Shown one piece after another: positions 32,654 to 44,121 of a DNA stretch of 64,000 nucleotides (position 1 is the first letter of the stretch; the number at the start of each line of letters is the position of its first letter). This stretch comes from Schizophyllum amplum (Eukaryota > Basidiomycota > Agaricomycetes > Agaricales > Schizophyllaceae): NCBI GenBank assembly GCA_007026445.1, contig VDMD01000046.1:62001-126000 (forward strand). The letters run 5' to 3'. The notes beneath the pieces are model-generated. The model was not told the DNA's origin and searched no databases. It worked only from the letters and a program-made list of their open reading frames with translations. A program made the position numbers and the translations under genes.

Positions 32654-34472
32654 TCACGACTCTAAAGTCCAGGACGGATGACTAGCGAAGAGATTCACGA
32701 GTTCCGCGGGGCACGAGCACTTGTTCACCACAGTGAGACGAAGATCTGCGGACCTGGGGAATGCACGTATGTGGAACATAAGATCACCTGGCACGTCGGT
32801 TACGATGTGCATTGCAGGAGGGTATCGAACCCCAGTCGCCGGCACGTCGAAGTCGTCATCTAGGGTCGTGTCACGAGCCTGTTGTACATCGCTTTGGCCG
32901 CCCGAAACTCGCAAGTAAAGCAGGTTGAGGATGTCCAGGCTCTTTGCCTCGGTTATGAGACTCAGTAGGTCATGGGAGGACATTTCCACAGCGACATCGA
33001 GCTGACGCAGATTATTCAGAGGAAAACACGCGAAGCGGTCGGTCGTCGCGATGCCCTCCAGCCGCAGATATCGCAATTGCGTGAAGTCGCTGCGATAAGC
33101 TTCCTCGGGTATATCCAACGTGCCGTGATCCTGATCCATGACGAGTCGGACTAGGAGGAAACAACGAAGGTAGTTGATCAAGCGAACCATGATCAACGAC
33201 ATGGTGTCGCGTTGCAGTCTGTCCTGCGACTGGCCGATACGCAGGTACAGCTGCGTCAACCGTATTTTGCGCAATTCGCAGATTGCTGGAAGCAGGATGA
33301 GGGCATCATCGAAGTCGCCGAAGAAAAGATGGCCAGGACGTTTGTTGACTCCGCAAGATACACCGACGTCGATGACAAGCTTCAACCCTCCCGCATAGGC
33401 CGGATCAGCTATTTCTACTCCTACGAAAGTAGGAATCGAGGCCTCATCGAGATTTTCGGTGGCGTGACGCCACGAAGGTGAGGCCTCGATGGCTGGAGGG
33501 TCGGCGTCTGAATCGTCGGAGGACGGTCGTGGGGCATTGGCCCCAGCGACGTCGGGCACGTCGAGAGAGGCTACAGCCTCAGGTACTTGACTGACATTCG
33601 GATGAGCGTTGAGGCCGACCGACGAGCTAAGGAGCGCCGACCCGTCGCCCTGAATAATAGCTTGATCGTCCGTTGTGGTGAGGTACAATCCGAGGCCTGA
33701 CAGTGACACGGCATCTTGCGTAGGAGGGCAAAGACCACTGGCACCACTCGTACGTTCACCACTGGTTGCACCCGCGGAGGGCACCGTCTGCCATCCTTCC
33801 GGAACATCGTCAGGACCCAGACGACTCGACAAGACCTGCGAGCATGTCGATTCTTCAATGTCAAGCGTCCGAACGCCTGCGGTGTGGGGGTCATCCTCGA
33901 GTATCGCGAGGCCGCGCGTCACCGCGTCGCGCAAGCTTGCTAGGTCCCGCCTCAAAGCACGCAGCTCGGATGTTCTTCCACTGCCCTGTGTTGAGGGCGG
34001 ATACTCGTTGGTACTGACCTGCGGCGACGGACCGCTATACTCTTCGACCGCGTGACCCAGAGACGTCAAGGATTCGTTGGAAAAGATTGCTGGGCCAGGA
34101 AGATCCATCTCGGGCAATGCTGGGGCAGAGGACGGCGTTGTGTCAACGTCCATCGGTCGCTGATTCTCAGTCGCCTGGCGGCGACCCCAGTAACGAGCAC
34201 GACGACGAAGAGACGAGCGAGAGTCAGGGCTTTCGAGCTGTTGGTCGCGAGCTGGGGAGAAGCGATCATGATTGTGGCGAATCCCTCTCGCGATGCGCCT
34301 GATGTGCGAGCGGATCCTGCAGTAGAGACCATGGCGTGCCAAAGCCGCGACCTGCGCAGCCAAAGGAGTATCAGGGACGTCATCCACTGAAGCATTGGGA
34401 GGGTTTTCTGTATGGAAGAAAGCGTCAGCTGGGGAGGAATACGCCGTAGAGGGCACTCACCATTGCGAGGCA
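32654..34472 (-). CDS. Family A copy 4 (A4)
   Basis: Exon 1 34460-34472 (13 nt, ATGCCTCGCAATG), an intron, and exon 2 32654-34407 give 588 aa, in frame. The N-terminal half is close to A1 (SVDDVPDTPLAAQVAALARHGLYCRIRS, HTAGVRTLDIEESTC). The C-terminal half is nearer A2 (LVNLFAS, LTQLYLRIGQSQDR). The middle of about 200 residues is Ser/Thr/Pro-rich. There is no signal peptide, TM segment or enzymatic motif. It is the intact reference for the frameshifted A1 and is convergent with B4. Confidence 0.72.
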
Positions 34473-35269
34473 TGGCGAGATCGTCTTCAGCGTGGTACCG
34501 AGCGTCGTTAAGAGTGCAGGCAGCAGCTTGATCAACAAGCGACGTGAGGGACGTAAGCGGGGCGTCTGAGAGTCGTGAGAGAAGATTATCGTTGCTGAAT
34601 ATTGAAGGATTTTCTTCTGTTCTTATGAACCTCCCGTGCCACATATTCAGCACGCACCGACGGAAGACAATGAAAACAATTGCCAGGCCCGCATGCCCCC
34701 TCCGTCGCGGCACTTGGTTTGTTGTTCTGAACGAAACATAATAGGGTCATGCAGACGTATCCTTCGCAGTATCAGTCTTCCATAGAGGACATGTCATTGT
34801 CATTTCATGATGGCAGTCAGTCGAGAACAAAAGCGAGCAGTGACGTGACACAGCGTAAGTTGGACTCGGAACAAGAGGGCGGCGCGCCGGTGAGTAGCCG
34901 AGTCAGCGAGCACCTCTTGCAGAGACTGGCAAGCGATGGCAGGTCCCTAACATCTGTCTATACAACCTTATAGGCCAAGAAATGCAAGATCATGGGGGCG
35001 GAACGTAGAGGTTGTTTGCAGGCCGACTGTTCCGCATAAGGTCCTGCTTCCCATGTTTGGCAAAGTATACGAGGGTGCATCAGAGATCCTGTTCTTCCCG
35101 TCCCTCCGTCGCCCGCAAGCGACACAAACGCCGGTGTTGAGTCGAGAAGACGGCCGAGACCACGGCCGGAGGTTGCCGGCACGTTCCGATCCCGGCCACC
35201 AATCCCTTTTTTCCCATTCCGACCGCCACCAACACGCCCCGCCTCCTGCCTGCCCCACCACCGCCCACT
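34473..35269. promoter_or_regulatory. Divergent promoter region between A4 and COX6
   Basis: Bases up to about 34720 match the upstream region of A1 (inverted). The rest is unique and ends in a pyrimidine-rich leader before the COX6 ATG. No gene is supported. Confidence 0.5.
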
Positions 35270-35730
35270 ATGCTCTCCGCCGCCTTCCGCGCCGCCCGCC
35301 CCGTCGCCCGCACCCAGCTGCGCGTTGCCTCCGCCGCCCCCCTCATCCGCACCCGCCTCGCCCACGGCCACGCCCAGGAGACCTTCGAGGGCTTCACCGC
35401 GCGCTACGTCGCCTTCTTCCAGAACGCGGAGGACCTGTTCGAGGTCCAGCGCGGGCTCAACAACTGCTTCGCGCACGACCTCGTACCCGCGCCGGAGGTG
35501 GTGGAGGCGGCGCTCCGCGCGTCGCGCCGGGTCGACAGCTTGTCTACGGCGGTCCGCGTATTCGAAGGTCTCAAGGAGAAGGTCGAAAACAAGCAGCAGT
35601 ACCAGGCGTACCTTGAGGAGCTCAAGGGTATCCGGGAGGAGCTTGGTGCGTGACTTCTGTTCGCGGGTTGGGATGATTGACTGACTTGCGGATAGGCATT
35701 CCGCTGAAGGAGGATCTCTACCTCGCATGA
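35270..35730 (+). CDS. COX6: Cytochrome c oxidase subunit VI (mammalian Va)
   Basis: Two exons (35270-35645, 35696-35730) give 136 aa in frame. The first 35 residues are rich in Ala and Arg with no acids, a mitochondrial presequence. The mature part has the family signature ETFEGFTARYVAFFQNAEDL, FEVQRGLNNCFAHDLVPAP, VEAALRASRRVD and KEDLYLA at the end. It is a nuclear-encoded structural subunit of respiratory complex IV on the matrix side. Length is normal for the family. Confidence 0.96.
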
Positions 35731-37635
35731 GCAGGCCGCTACTTGCATAGATGTGCGTTGACCGTTTTGCAATACTACACACGTATCTGACCCGTCTACA
35801 GAGTGTTCAGACTTGCTGGAATCAATGAAGCTATTGTCCCTCTGCATAATTTATATTCTCAACCCGGAAGCGATGATGCCTGTCCTGAGCATATCCCGTG
35901 TCGTATCGCTCGACCGTCCCATCCCTACGGTCTTCTATGCCCCCTCTCACTGATGTTGACGCCTACCTAACTGCACCTGTATGCGAAAGGTGTGTACTCG
36001 CTTCCCTCTCAGCCTTCATCTTTACCTACTCGCGCACCTTGCATGATGATTCAATATTCAGTTCTGCTTCCGAAGGAGAGCAATCAACCTCTTGTGGACA
36101 ACCTTTCACCAAAGACTCGACTGACACTCCCAATCCCCCTGCATCGCTGCTTCTGTACGAACATCTGACTGACAACCTCCTAGCTCGACCTCCCTCAAGC
36201 TGCCCGGGCAATGAAGGCTAGCAAGCTGCTCACGACTCGTAGAGGTTGATGGAGGTCCCCCGCATGCTTTTTTCTTGCCATAGGGCGACTTGAGCAGAGT
36301 TGACGGTGAGCAGTCGGTTAGTTGATGCTAGGAGTACAAGAGGATGATGTACGGTGCACCGGCAGTTTGCCGATGTTGTGCTCGCCTTGTCAACCCGTAT
36401 ACAGAAACCTTTGTTCTTAGCACACGCGTCCTTGCATCATATCGCACGAGTATTGCATCTCTTCGACGTTTTCATGCGTCGCCGGGGACGGTCGCCCCTC
36501 TATATTGCTTGTTCCACTTCTCAGTCACCGTGCTGCAATAGCGCGCCTTTTGTGCCAGGGAAGAAGACGCCACCACGAGGTATCGACCGTCTCTATTCCT
36601 CGGTGGGGGGTTCGCACCTCGTCAGTAAACGCCTTGGACAGGACACATAGCCGGTGTCTCGAGATCTCACAAGGGACAATGATAGGTTTCTCAGGATGCA
36701 TCCGAGGGAGGTGACCAGTCGAGTCTCCGCGCGTCAGCCGCATGTCATGGTGAGGACATCATGATCAAATCGTCAGTGAGTACACAAATGTTGGACGGAA
36801 GTCTTGCCGGTGACTCACACTCATCTTCTCGACCTCGCGTTGAACTTGCAGGTGGCAGGTTTGTATGCGTATACATCCGAGCCAATCAAGATTCCTTCGG
36901 CTGGCCTCACTATCAATCATGGAATTGTTCGACAGGGTTGGGCCTTGTTCGACTGTTCAAGGTCGCCCTAGTCGCCTGGCGGGCGTGATACACGATGCGC
37001 CGATTATTACCCAGGCCGCTGGACGTAGGACGAATGTCAATGACTCATCGGCCTACTGGGCGTTCAGCCCGCCTTGGTACCGCATCCACTATCCAGCGTT
37101 ACCGAGGCCCGCCTTCGTGGAAGGCCAAGTCGGGTGCGATGACAGCTGGCGCTCGAGCGTCAACACAGCTTGCTGCCATGTCAAGCTCGCACGCAAGTCA
37201 AAGGAGATCCCGCCGTCGGGCGCATAGCCCAGGGGCGGGTGCTGTGCCGGCCGCGTGGAACGATGAGAGCGGAGCGGCGGGCGCGCCGACGCCAGGCGAT
37301 GCGCGCAAGTTCAACCAATTCAACCAAGCACGTGGCTTGTAAGTTGGCGATGCGACGACGTCACGCGGCACTGCTTGAGGTGGCGGGCCCGCCTTTCTTC
37401 ACCAACCAGCGCTGAAGACGTTGGACCGACGTCTGAAGGCAGTGCGAAGGGAGAGAGGCATAAGAGCAACTAAGAAGGACACCCTGCGCGCCAGCACAGA
37501 CCGCCCCCAAAGGAACAGCGAAAGAGTCAGCCCCTCGCCGGCTCAGCTTGCCCCTCTTGAATCTTGTTCCGAGTCACCCTCTTAGTCACCATTTTCCAGC
37601 CGAGAGACCGCCGCGTGACACTCGATCATCCGGTT
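35731..37635. promoter_or_regulatory. Long leader/promoter region of the bZIP gene
   Basis: This 1.9 kb has no supported protein gene. ATGACTCAT (37040-37048) is a perfect AP-1/GCN4-type palindrome. A 51-codon upstream frame (37263-37415) ends 220 bp before the bZIP ATG at 37636. Both fit the known autoregulation and uORF control of GCN4/CPC1 genes, but the transcript start is not known. Confidence 0.55.
37040..37048. promoter_or_regulatory. GCN4/AP-1-type site
   Basis: ATGACTCAT is the exact consensus bound by GCN4/CPC1-type bZIP dimers. It lies 588 bp upstream of a gene encoding such a factor. A chance match of 9 bases is possible. Confidence 0.5.
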
Positions 37636-38241
37636 ATGGACAATTCAAATATGCAGGCACTCTTCAACGACTCTTTCGCTTTTCCCCCCACCACCGCGCC
37701 CCCCTTTGCTGCCACCGCGCCGCACATTCCTCCTCGCACCTACGTGCCGCCCCTCCCAGCGTCCTCGTGCCCAGCTATGTCTAACGCCCCCGAGCGCCGC
37801 ACCCCTGAGGCCCCTGTTCAGCCACACACGCCCGCGGACAGGCAGGACGGGGCCCCCGTCGATTCAGATCAGTCCCCCGACGGCCCGACCCACACGCGCA
37901 ACTATGTGACTCCATCCTCCACGTCCAAGAAGGATATCCCGGCCTTCTACGCGCGTAAACGCGCACGGTCGCAGGCGTTTGGCGATGACGAGGAGGACGA
38001 GCTGCCGGAGGAGCTTCCCCCCTCTGCTGGGGCGACCGACCAGGAGAAGATCGAGTACCGCCGGCGTCGCAACACGCTCGCCGCGCGCCGCAGCCGGCAG
38101 AAGAAGGCGGACAAGATGGCCACGCTAGAGGACGATGTGCGACGCCTTACGAGCGACCGCGACACCTGGAAGACACGCGCGCAGACGCTGCGTCAGCTCC
38201 TGCTCAGCCACGGCATCCCCTGCAAGGAGTTTGAGGACTAG
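37636..38241 (+). CDS. GCN4/CPC1-like bZIP transcription factor
   Basis: A single exon of 201 aa. The basic region RRRRNTLAARRSRQKKADK matches the GCN4 class (N..AARRSR.KK). It is followed by a leucine zipper (MATLEDDVRRLTSDRDTWKTR, then AQTLRQLLLSHGI). An acidic EDELPEELPP stretch just before the basic region and a Pro-rich N-terminus suggest activation segments. By family it activates amino-acid biosynthesis genes in general/cross-pathway control. The start at 37636 is the first ATG of the long frame; in-frame codons further upstream lack ATG. Confidence 0.85.
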   Translation: MDNSNMQALFNDSFAFPPTTAPPFAATAPHIPPRTYVPPLPASSCPAMSNAPERRTPEAPVQPHTPADRQDGAPVDSDQSPDGPTHTRNYVTPSSTSKKDIPAFYARKRARSQAFGDDEEDELPEELPPSAGATDQEKIEYRRRRNTLAARRSRQKKADKMATLEDDVRRLTSDRDTWKTRAQTLRQLLLSHGIPCKEFED

Positions 38242-38973
38242 TCGCGTGCCCCTTCATCGTTTCCTGCCTCCCTGCGTGTTGTCCCTGGTAAATGAACTCG
38301 GTGCGTTCCCCGACCTTCCTCGGAGTGTGGCGCTAAATGTTTCGCCGCAGTAGTTGACGCCGACGCTGGTTGCTGTACGCGCCGGCACCCCATCTGCTCG
38401 CCGAGAGACATACTCTGCGCCACACCATTCGAGAATGAGGGACACGTCGGGCCCCGCGCGACATGCGCGGGTAACTTATGATGCTACCTCTTCCGCAGCC
38501 TGCAGTGCTTCCGATTCGGACAGACCGCTTGGAAGGCGATCAGACAAACACCTGTCGACGTAGCGTGCTGCTGCACGATCTCTCATGATTAGGCTTAATT
38601 GCGTGCTGGCCAGTTATGGACTCGCTTGCGCTCACGGACTGAATCTTCATGTATACCCAGCCTCTCGTGTGCGCCTGCAGTAATTTATAGTAATCGCCAT
38701 GAAGTGGCTGTAAACACATTGTGTATCATCGAGTCCGCGTCGTAAGGACTGTACCTAGGATTAGACCACTTGGGCAATCGATCGCTGTACGCGTCTTCTT
38801 CCAGACCACGGGCTCGCAGACGGCGCTTCGCGCGCGATCCCCTTGTGGGTTAGCCAGTCGGTGCGAGCACGCCGCCGTTCAGAGCTTCTCGTCCGGCGCG
38901 ATCCGGGCGCGCGTGGCAATTTCGCCAGGTCACAAACTTCTCCGGGTCATCTGGCGGTCACGCACAAGCGAAG
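38242..38973. other. Intergenic region
   Basis: This is the 3' UTR of the bZIP gene and the promoter of the aminopeptidase. No other feature is recognised. Confidence 0.4.
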
Positions 38974-41381
38974 ATGAGTGGACGCGTGCCATCGATGACA
39001 GGGCGTCTCCCGCACCGACTCAGCCACAGACTCGTACGCCAGATGTCGACGAACGCGCACGTTATCCCCTTCAACCCGGAAAAACCCGCCACGGCGGACG
39101 CGGCGCGCCTCTGGGCGACCGCATACCGCGCGGAAAAGGCGCCCAAGGTGGGCACGGCACGCACACTGTACGGCGCTGGGCCCGATGGCGGGCACGCCGT
39201 ATTGAGCGCACTTGGTGCAGGCTTCGCCAAAGAGAGACCTGACGCAAAAAGAGAGCGCGTGCGGAAAGCGGTCGGCGCGGCTGTCAAAAGCGTGAAGGAG
39301 CTTGAGGACCTGGCGAAGTTGACCATCGACACGGCCGGGGAGCCGCAAGCTGCAGGTACGTCTCGTCTTTAGCGGAGGTCTTGGCTTCCTGTGGCTGACC
39401 CGAGGCGTGCGACAGCGGCCGCGGCGCACCTAGCGTTGGTGAGTGGCGCTCTTCGACTGGTCACAGGTGGGCGCTGAAGAGTGCATTTTTGCCGGTTAGT
39501 ACAAGTTTTCGCTCAAGACGTCGCCTGGGTCGCCGTTTGCGCCGGGTGCGACGGTGCCCGTGCCGGAGAAGGTGGAGATCGCCCCGAGCGAGACCTCGGA
39601 GGAATGGGTGCGCGGGGTGGTGACAGGGCGCGCGCAAAACCTTGCGAGGACGGTCAGTCAAGGTCCTAAATGGTATAGGCCCCGATTTGACGATGATTAT
39701 CCACCAAGCTCATGGAGCTTCCGGCGAACATGATGACGCCTACGGTAAACTTATCCCCTCGTTCGGAAGGAAGGAAGCGCTAACGTGAGACAGGCCTTTA
39801 CCGAGCGCGTCAAGAAAGAGTTCGCGGGCTTGGACAATGTAGAAATCATTGTACGAGATGCAGGTCGGTTACTCACTCTGCTATGCCGTGGCGCATTTGT
39901 TAATGTTGGTTCCGCGCAGCATGGGCCGAGTCGAAAGGCATGAATGCATTCCTTTCCGTGACGCACGGGTCAGCACAGCCGGCCAAGTTTATGGAGATGT
40001 GAGTCGGCTATTGCTTGTAGTGTTTACGTCCGGCGTTCTGGGCAAGATGTCCGTTTGCTAATTGGATAAATGGCAGTCACTACAAGGGAGCACCCTCAAA
40101 GGATGCGCAGCCGCTGGCACTTGTCGGGAAAGGTATCACCTTCGACACGGGCGGCATCTCCCTCAAGCCGAGAGCTGTAAGTGGGCGCTTGAATCACGTT
40201 TCGTGACCTGTACTTATCGATGGTGTAGGGCATGAAGGACATGCGTGCGGACATGGGTGTGTTGTGTCAGCAAACAAAGTCGCATCGCTTGTTCACATAT
40301 GGTTTCTCAGGGGGCGCGGCCGTCGTTGTTTCTACAGCCCTCGCGGTGGCACAGTTGAAGTTGCCGTGAGTCAACTCGGTCTCGCTTATTTTTCTTATCG
40401 GCTGACGTGAATCATACAGCGTCAACCTCGTAGTGACCACTCCGTTGACGGAAAACATGCCTGGCGGGCGCGCCACAAAGCCTGGTGATATGTAAGCCGC
40501 AACATTGGCGGAGACTGGCCCGAGTGTCTCATCTATCAATACAGCGTGTATGCGATGAACGGCAAGTCAATTGAGGTCGACAACACGGACGCGGAGGGCC
40601 GCCTTGTTCTGTCCGGTGAGTATTCGTGTTTTAGGTATGTTACATTCATTGACGTTCAGCAGATGCGATCTACTATACAGCAACGGAATACAAGCCTCAT
40701 ACTCTGCTTGATGTGGCCACTCTGACCGGGTATTTTGAGTCCCTCCATTAAGAAGTGTTTTCTCAAACCCGCCTCAGAGCTATAGGTTACGCGCTCAGTG
40801 ACGTATTCACTGGTGTTTTCTCGGTAAGCTTTTCTGATTCTCATTAGATGGCTCCGTCTGATGTTGCTGCAGAGCTCGGATGACCTCTGGGATGAGCTTC
40901 ACGCAGCGGGTGAGGCGGAGTACGACCGCTTCTGGCGCATGCCGCTCGACGAGGACTACGGGCCACAAATCTATTCGTCGAATGCGGACTTGTGCAACGT
41001 GCGCGCGCTAGAATGACGCACGTTGATCGATAATTTGACTCATGTTTTTCCAGACTGGTGGCTCGGAAGGCGGCGCTTGCACAGCGGCACTCTTCCTGAA
41101 AGCCTTCGCTCCCGGGATTGAAGGGGAGGGTGATGCGCCTCCTGCACTTCGGTGGGCCCATATCGACATAGCAGGCGTCATGGAGGTGGGTGAAGGCCGG
41201 GTTATTGACTGGCTGGTGCTGATGGCCCTCCGAACAGCACACGCGCCCGACGCCCTACATGGAGAAGGGCATGAGCGGCCGACCTGTGAGGTAAGCGCGT
41301 CTACCACGTCTATCGGAGACCCAGTCCTGATGTTCGAGTAGACCTCTGGTCGAGTTCATTCGCCGTGCATGCCAGCAGTAG
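38974..41381 (+). CDS. M17 leucine aminopeptidase
   Basis: This is a many-exon gene. The metal-binding core is present: [14 protein letters not shown] (Lys and Asp ligands), [12 protein letters not shown] and the family signature [13 protein letters not shown]. The end reads [20 protein letters not shown] followed by a last exon ending at 41381. By family it is a di-zinc exopeptidase releasing N-terminal residues. Two in-frame ATGs (38974 and 39043) bracket an Arg-rich, acid-free segment, so long (mitochondrial) and short (cytosolic) forms are possible. Several introns are 50-60 bp with standard borders. Confidence 0.92.
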
Positions 41382-41944
41382 ATCCTTGGTAGGGCAGCCT
41401 TCTCGCTACTCGTATGGTCAAGTGAGCATCGCCTTCTTCTGATTTTATCAAAGCGAGTGACATTCTGACGGCTTCAGTTCTTATTTTGACAGATGTGACT
41501 TGATCGTCAGTATTGCTCGTATGCAGGCGGTCAAATTGAATGCCACCTCCTCTCTCTCGAATTATCTGCTGTTTTTGTTCATTGCAGTGAGCTCGTGTGC
41601 GGCCTCCGAGAAGAGGTAAGTACGTAGCCCATGCACAGGGCGACTTCCGACATGTGTTATGATGCTCGCTATAGAAGTACGAGTTGATGTGTCCCACTGG
41701 GCAAGCGCTACGACGAGAGCCTCCATCTCTTCCTCGGGTTGTCCTCATGCTACTTATCTACATGACATACAGGCTTCGTCGCCGACAACGTTGGATGGGG
41801 ATCCCTAGTTGGACCGATCGACTCCGATCCGCGCTACTCCGACTCGTCTTCGGGAGCTTCTATGAAGGAAGCTCAGGGGACTTGCCAGTATAAAAGGTGG
41901 AAAGACGTTGACGCTCCTCCTCCTTTCAATTCGCTCCCTCGATC
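41382..41944. other. Intergenic region upstream of the DUF2235 gene
   Basis: No gene is supported. It ends with a TATA box (listed separately). Confidence 0.4.
41889..41897 (+). promoter_or_regulatory. TATA box of the DUF2235 gene
   Basis: TATAAAAGG lies 56 bp upstream of the ATG at 41945. This is a consensus TATA element at a plausible distance for a short 5' UTR. Confidence 0.65.
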
Positions 41945-43894
41945 ATGGAAATACTCACGACATCCTCCCCAAAGTCAGAGACATTCAAGGAACAGCTTGA
42001 ATCGCCGTTTGCCAACCTCGAAGAGACGATTCCGCCGGTCAACCGTCACCGTGCGATCGTCTTATGTTTTGACGGCACAGGCGACCAGTTTGACAGTGAT
42101 GTGAGTACTCAGACGTCTTGACATAAAGGGACGTCGAAGCTGACCTGTGCGTAGAATTCGAATATTGTCAGCTTCTTCTCATTGTTGAAGAAGGACGATC
42201 CGGACAAGCAGCTCGTATATTACCAGGTTTGCAGGGCTCGCCAGCACACGCTGACTGTCAGCTTATCCGATGCCTCAGTCGGGAATTGGCACGTACAACA
42301 TTCCACAAATTGCTAAACCTGCTATGGCAAAGTTCAAACGAGTCCTCGATAGTATGATGTAAGGAGTCCCTAGATGTTCACGCGCGCGGCCTTGCTGACA
42401 GAGTCACACTGACAGCGCAGTGCATTTGAACGGTGGCGTATTATTCTCCGCTTTTTATGTGTATAATCTAACGCCTTACAGCCCATGTCATGAGTGGATA
42501 CGAATTTCTCATGAATCGCTGTATGTTCGCCGCAAAGTCCCGATATTCCTTGAGCTTACGCCCTCTGTAGATCGTACGGGCGACAAAATCTACCTTTTCG
42601 GGTATGATACGCACCGCTCTATTGATTATGCCACTGCTTATGCCGTGGCAGCTTTTCTCGTGGCGCTTGTAATGGCTTTACTTGCAGCATGCGTGGCCCA
42701 GATACTGAAGAGACATCCAGATATTGCCAGAGCGCTTGCAGGTATGCTTCACAAGGTGCGCTCCTGCGTCCAAGTACCTTCCTTTCCTCATTGAGTTCAG
42801 GTCGGGCTGCTTCCGCGCGGGAATCATCAACAAGTCGCTTTCGCGTACAAGATGTACTCTCGTGAGGACGACCTCGGCTGGCAGCAATCAAACGCCTTCA
42901 AGAAGTCCTTCTGCATCGACGTCGACATTGAGTTGCTGGGAGTTTGGTACGAGCGACGTCTTGCTACTCTCGTTTGCCTGTCTGACGTTGAGCCTTGTAG
43001 GGATACTGTTGGGTCCGTGGGCATGTTCCCTCGCCGCCTACCGTTTACGACCTCCAACACGCACGTCCGCTACTTTCGTCACGCTCTCGCTGCCGACGAA
43101 CACCGTGTACGATTCCAACCAAACTTCTGGATCCGCTCGCGCCCGGAGGAGCGCGCCCGAGGAGTCCAGATGGGCGAGATGCCGCAGCCTCGCACCCCTC
43201 GCTCGAAGAGCTCGCTGCGCGACAAGGAACGAACCTTCGACGCCGAGGCGACCATGAAGGCGCACGCGACGGATGTGCTGGAGGTATGGTTCGCCGGGTG
43301 CCACTGCGATGTCGGCGGAGGATCGGTCCCGAACGGCACACGTAACAGCCTCGCGCGCATTCCGCTGCGGTGGATGATACGGCAATGTTTCCTGCTGGAG
43401 ACGGATATTCTCTTTCATCGAAACCTGCTGCCAAGGGTGGGACTTGATCCTGCGACGCTGTTCCCACAGGTGATCTCGCGGGAGGAGCTATCGCGACTCG
43501 CTGTGGATGTCAAGGCGCGGGACGTGCGGGGCTTCGTGAGCGAAGAAGCCGAGGACATAGCTGACGCGCTGTCGAGCTTGAACGACCAACTCAAGATCCA
43601 GCCGTCATGGTGGTTCCTCGAGCTGATACCTTCGAAGCTACGATACCAGATGGAAGACGATTCGTGGCTGCATAAGGTCGGGTGAGTGCCTATGGGATTG
43701 CATAACGACGAGCTGCACTTAGCCTGATTCTGTACAACAGCATCCACTGGGGGAGAGCGCGAGCGATACCAGCGCGTCAAAGGAAGCATGGAGTCTATGT
43801 TCACAGGACGGTCAAGATGCGTATGGAGGCCGAAGGCATGGAGTATCGTCCGCGTGCATACATTCTCGATGTGGATCCTGTGTGGGTGGAATGA
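41945..43894 (+). CDS. DUF2235 alpha/beta-hydrolase
   Basis: Exons joined at standard borders give CFDGTGDQFDSD (oxyanion region), YEFLMNRY, GFSRGAYIARALAGMLHK (nucleophile elbow G-x-S-x-G), YKMYSREDDLGW, DTVGSVGMFP and WFAGCHCDVGGG (acid residue). This is the T6SS-phospholipase-like DUF2235 family, common in basidiomycetes as a cytosolic protein of unknown substrate. The catalytic Ser and Asp are both present. The last exon ends at 43894 (DVDPVWVE). The reading frame needs about eight short introns; all have GT-AG ends. Confidence 0.85.
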
Positions 43895-44121
43895 GTGCCT
43901 GTGCATGTGAATGAATTTTGGGTAAACAGTACATCTTCTTCAAATGTAACTTTAGGACAACCACTGGTCTGTCAGTCCCGCGAGCTCGTCCGAATTACAA
44001 GGTTATACAGGATTTCGAATCGTTCGTTCGAGGTATGACCGTGGAAAACCTTCGGGTCGTAAATTTCAAGTCCCGCCCTCGGCGTCCGATTCTGTGCAGC
44101 TCTCTCGTGCGCTCCAGTCTT

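Larger units (their letters stand above)
26230..34720. repeat. Arm II of large inverted segmental duplication
   Basis: This arm contains A3, B3, a conserved block, B4 and A4, the mirror image of arm I. It lacks the 605 bp TIR element, so it keeps the pre-insertion site. Length without insertions is about 8.5 kb, against about 8.8 kb in arm I. The arms are separated by about 16.4 kb of unrelated genes. Confidence 0.8.

Noticed and set aside
36995..37415. Separate Arg/Ala-rich protein gene upstream of the bZIP gene
   Set aside because: Overlapping frames of low complexity with no homology; a uORF or leader is the simpler reading.
41945..43894. Bacterial T6SS effector acquired by transfer
   Set aside because: DUF2235 proteins with many introns are widespread in basidiomycetes and nothing here shows recent transfer.
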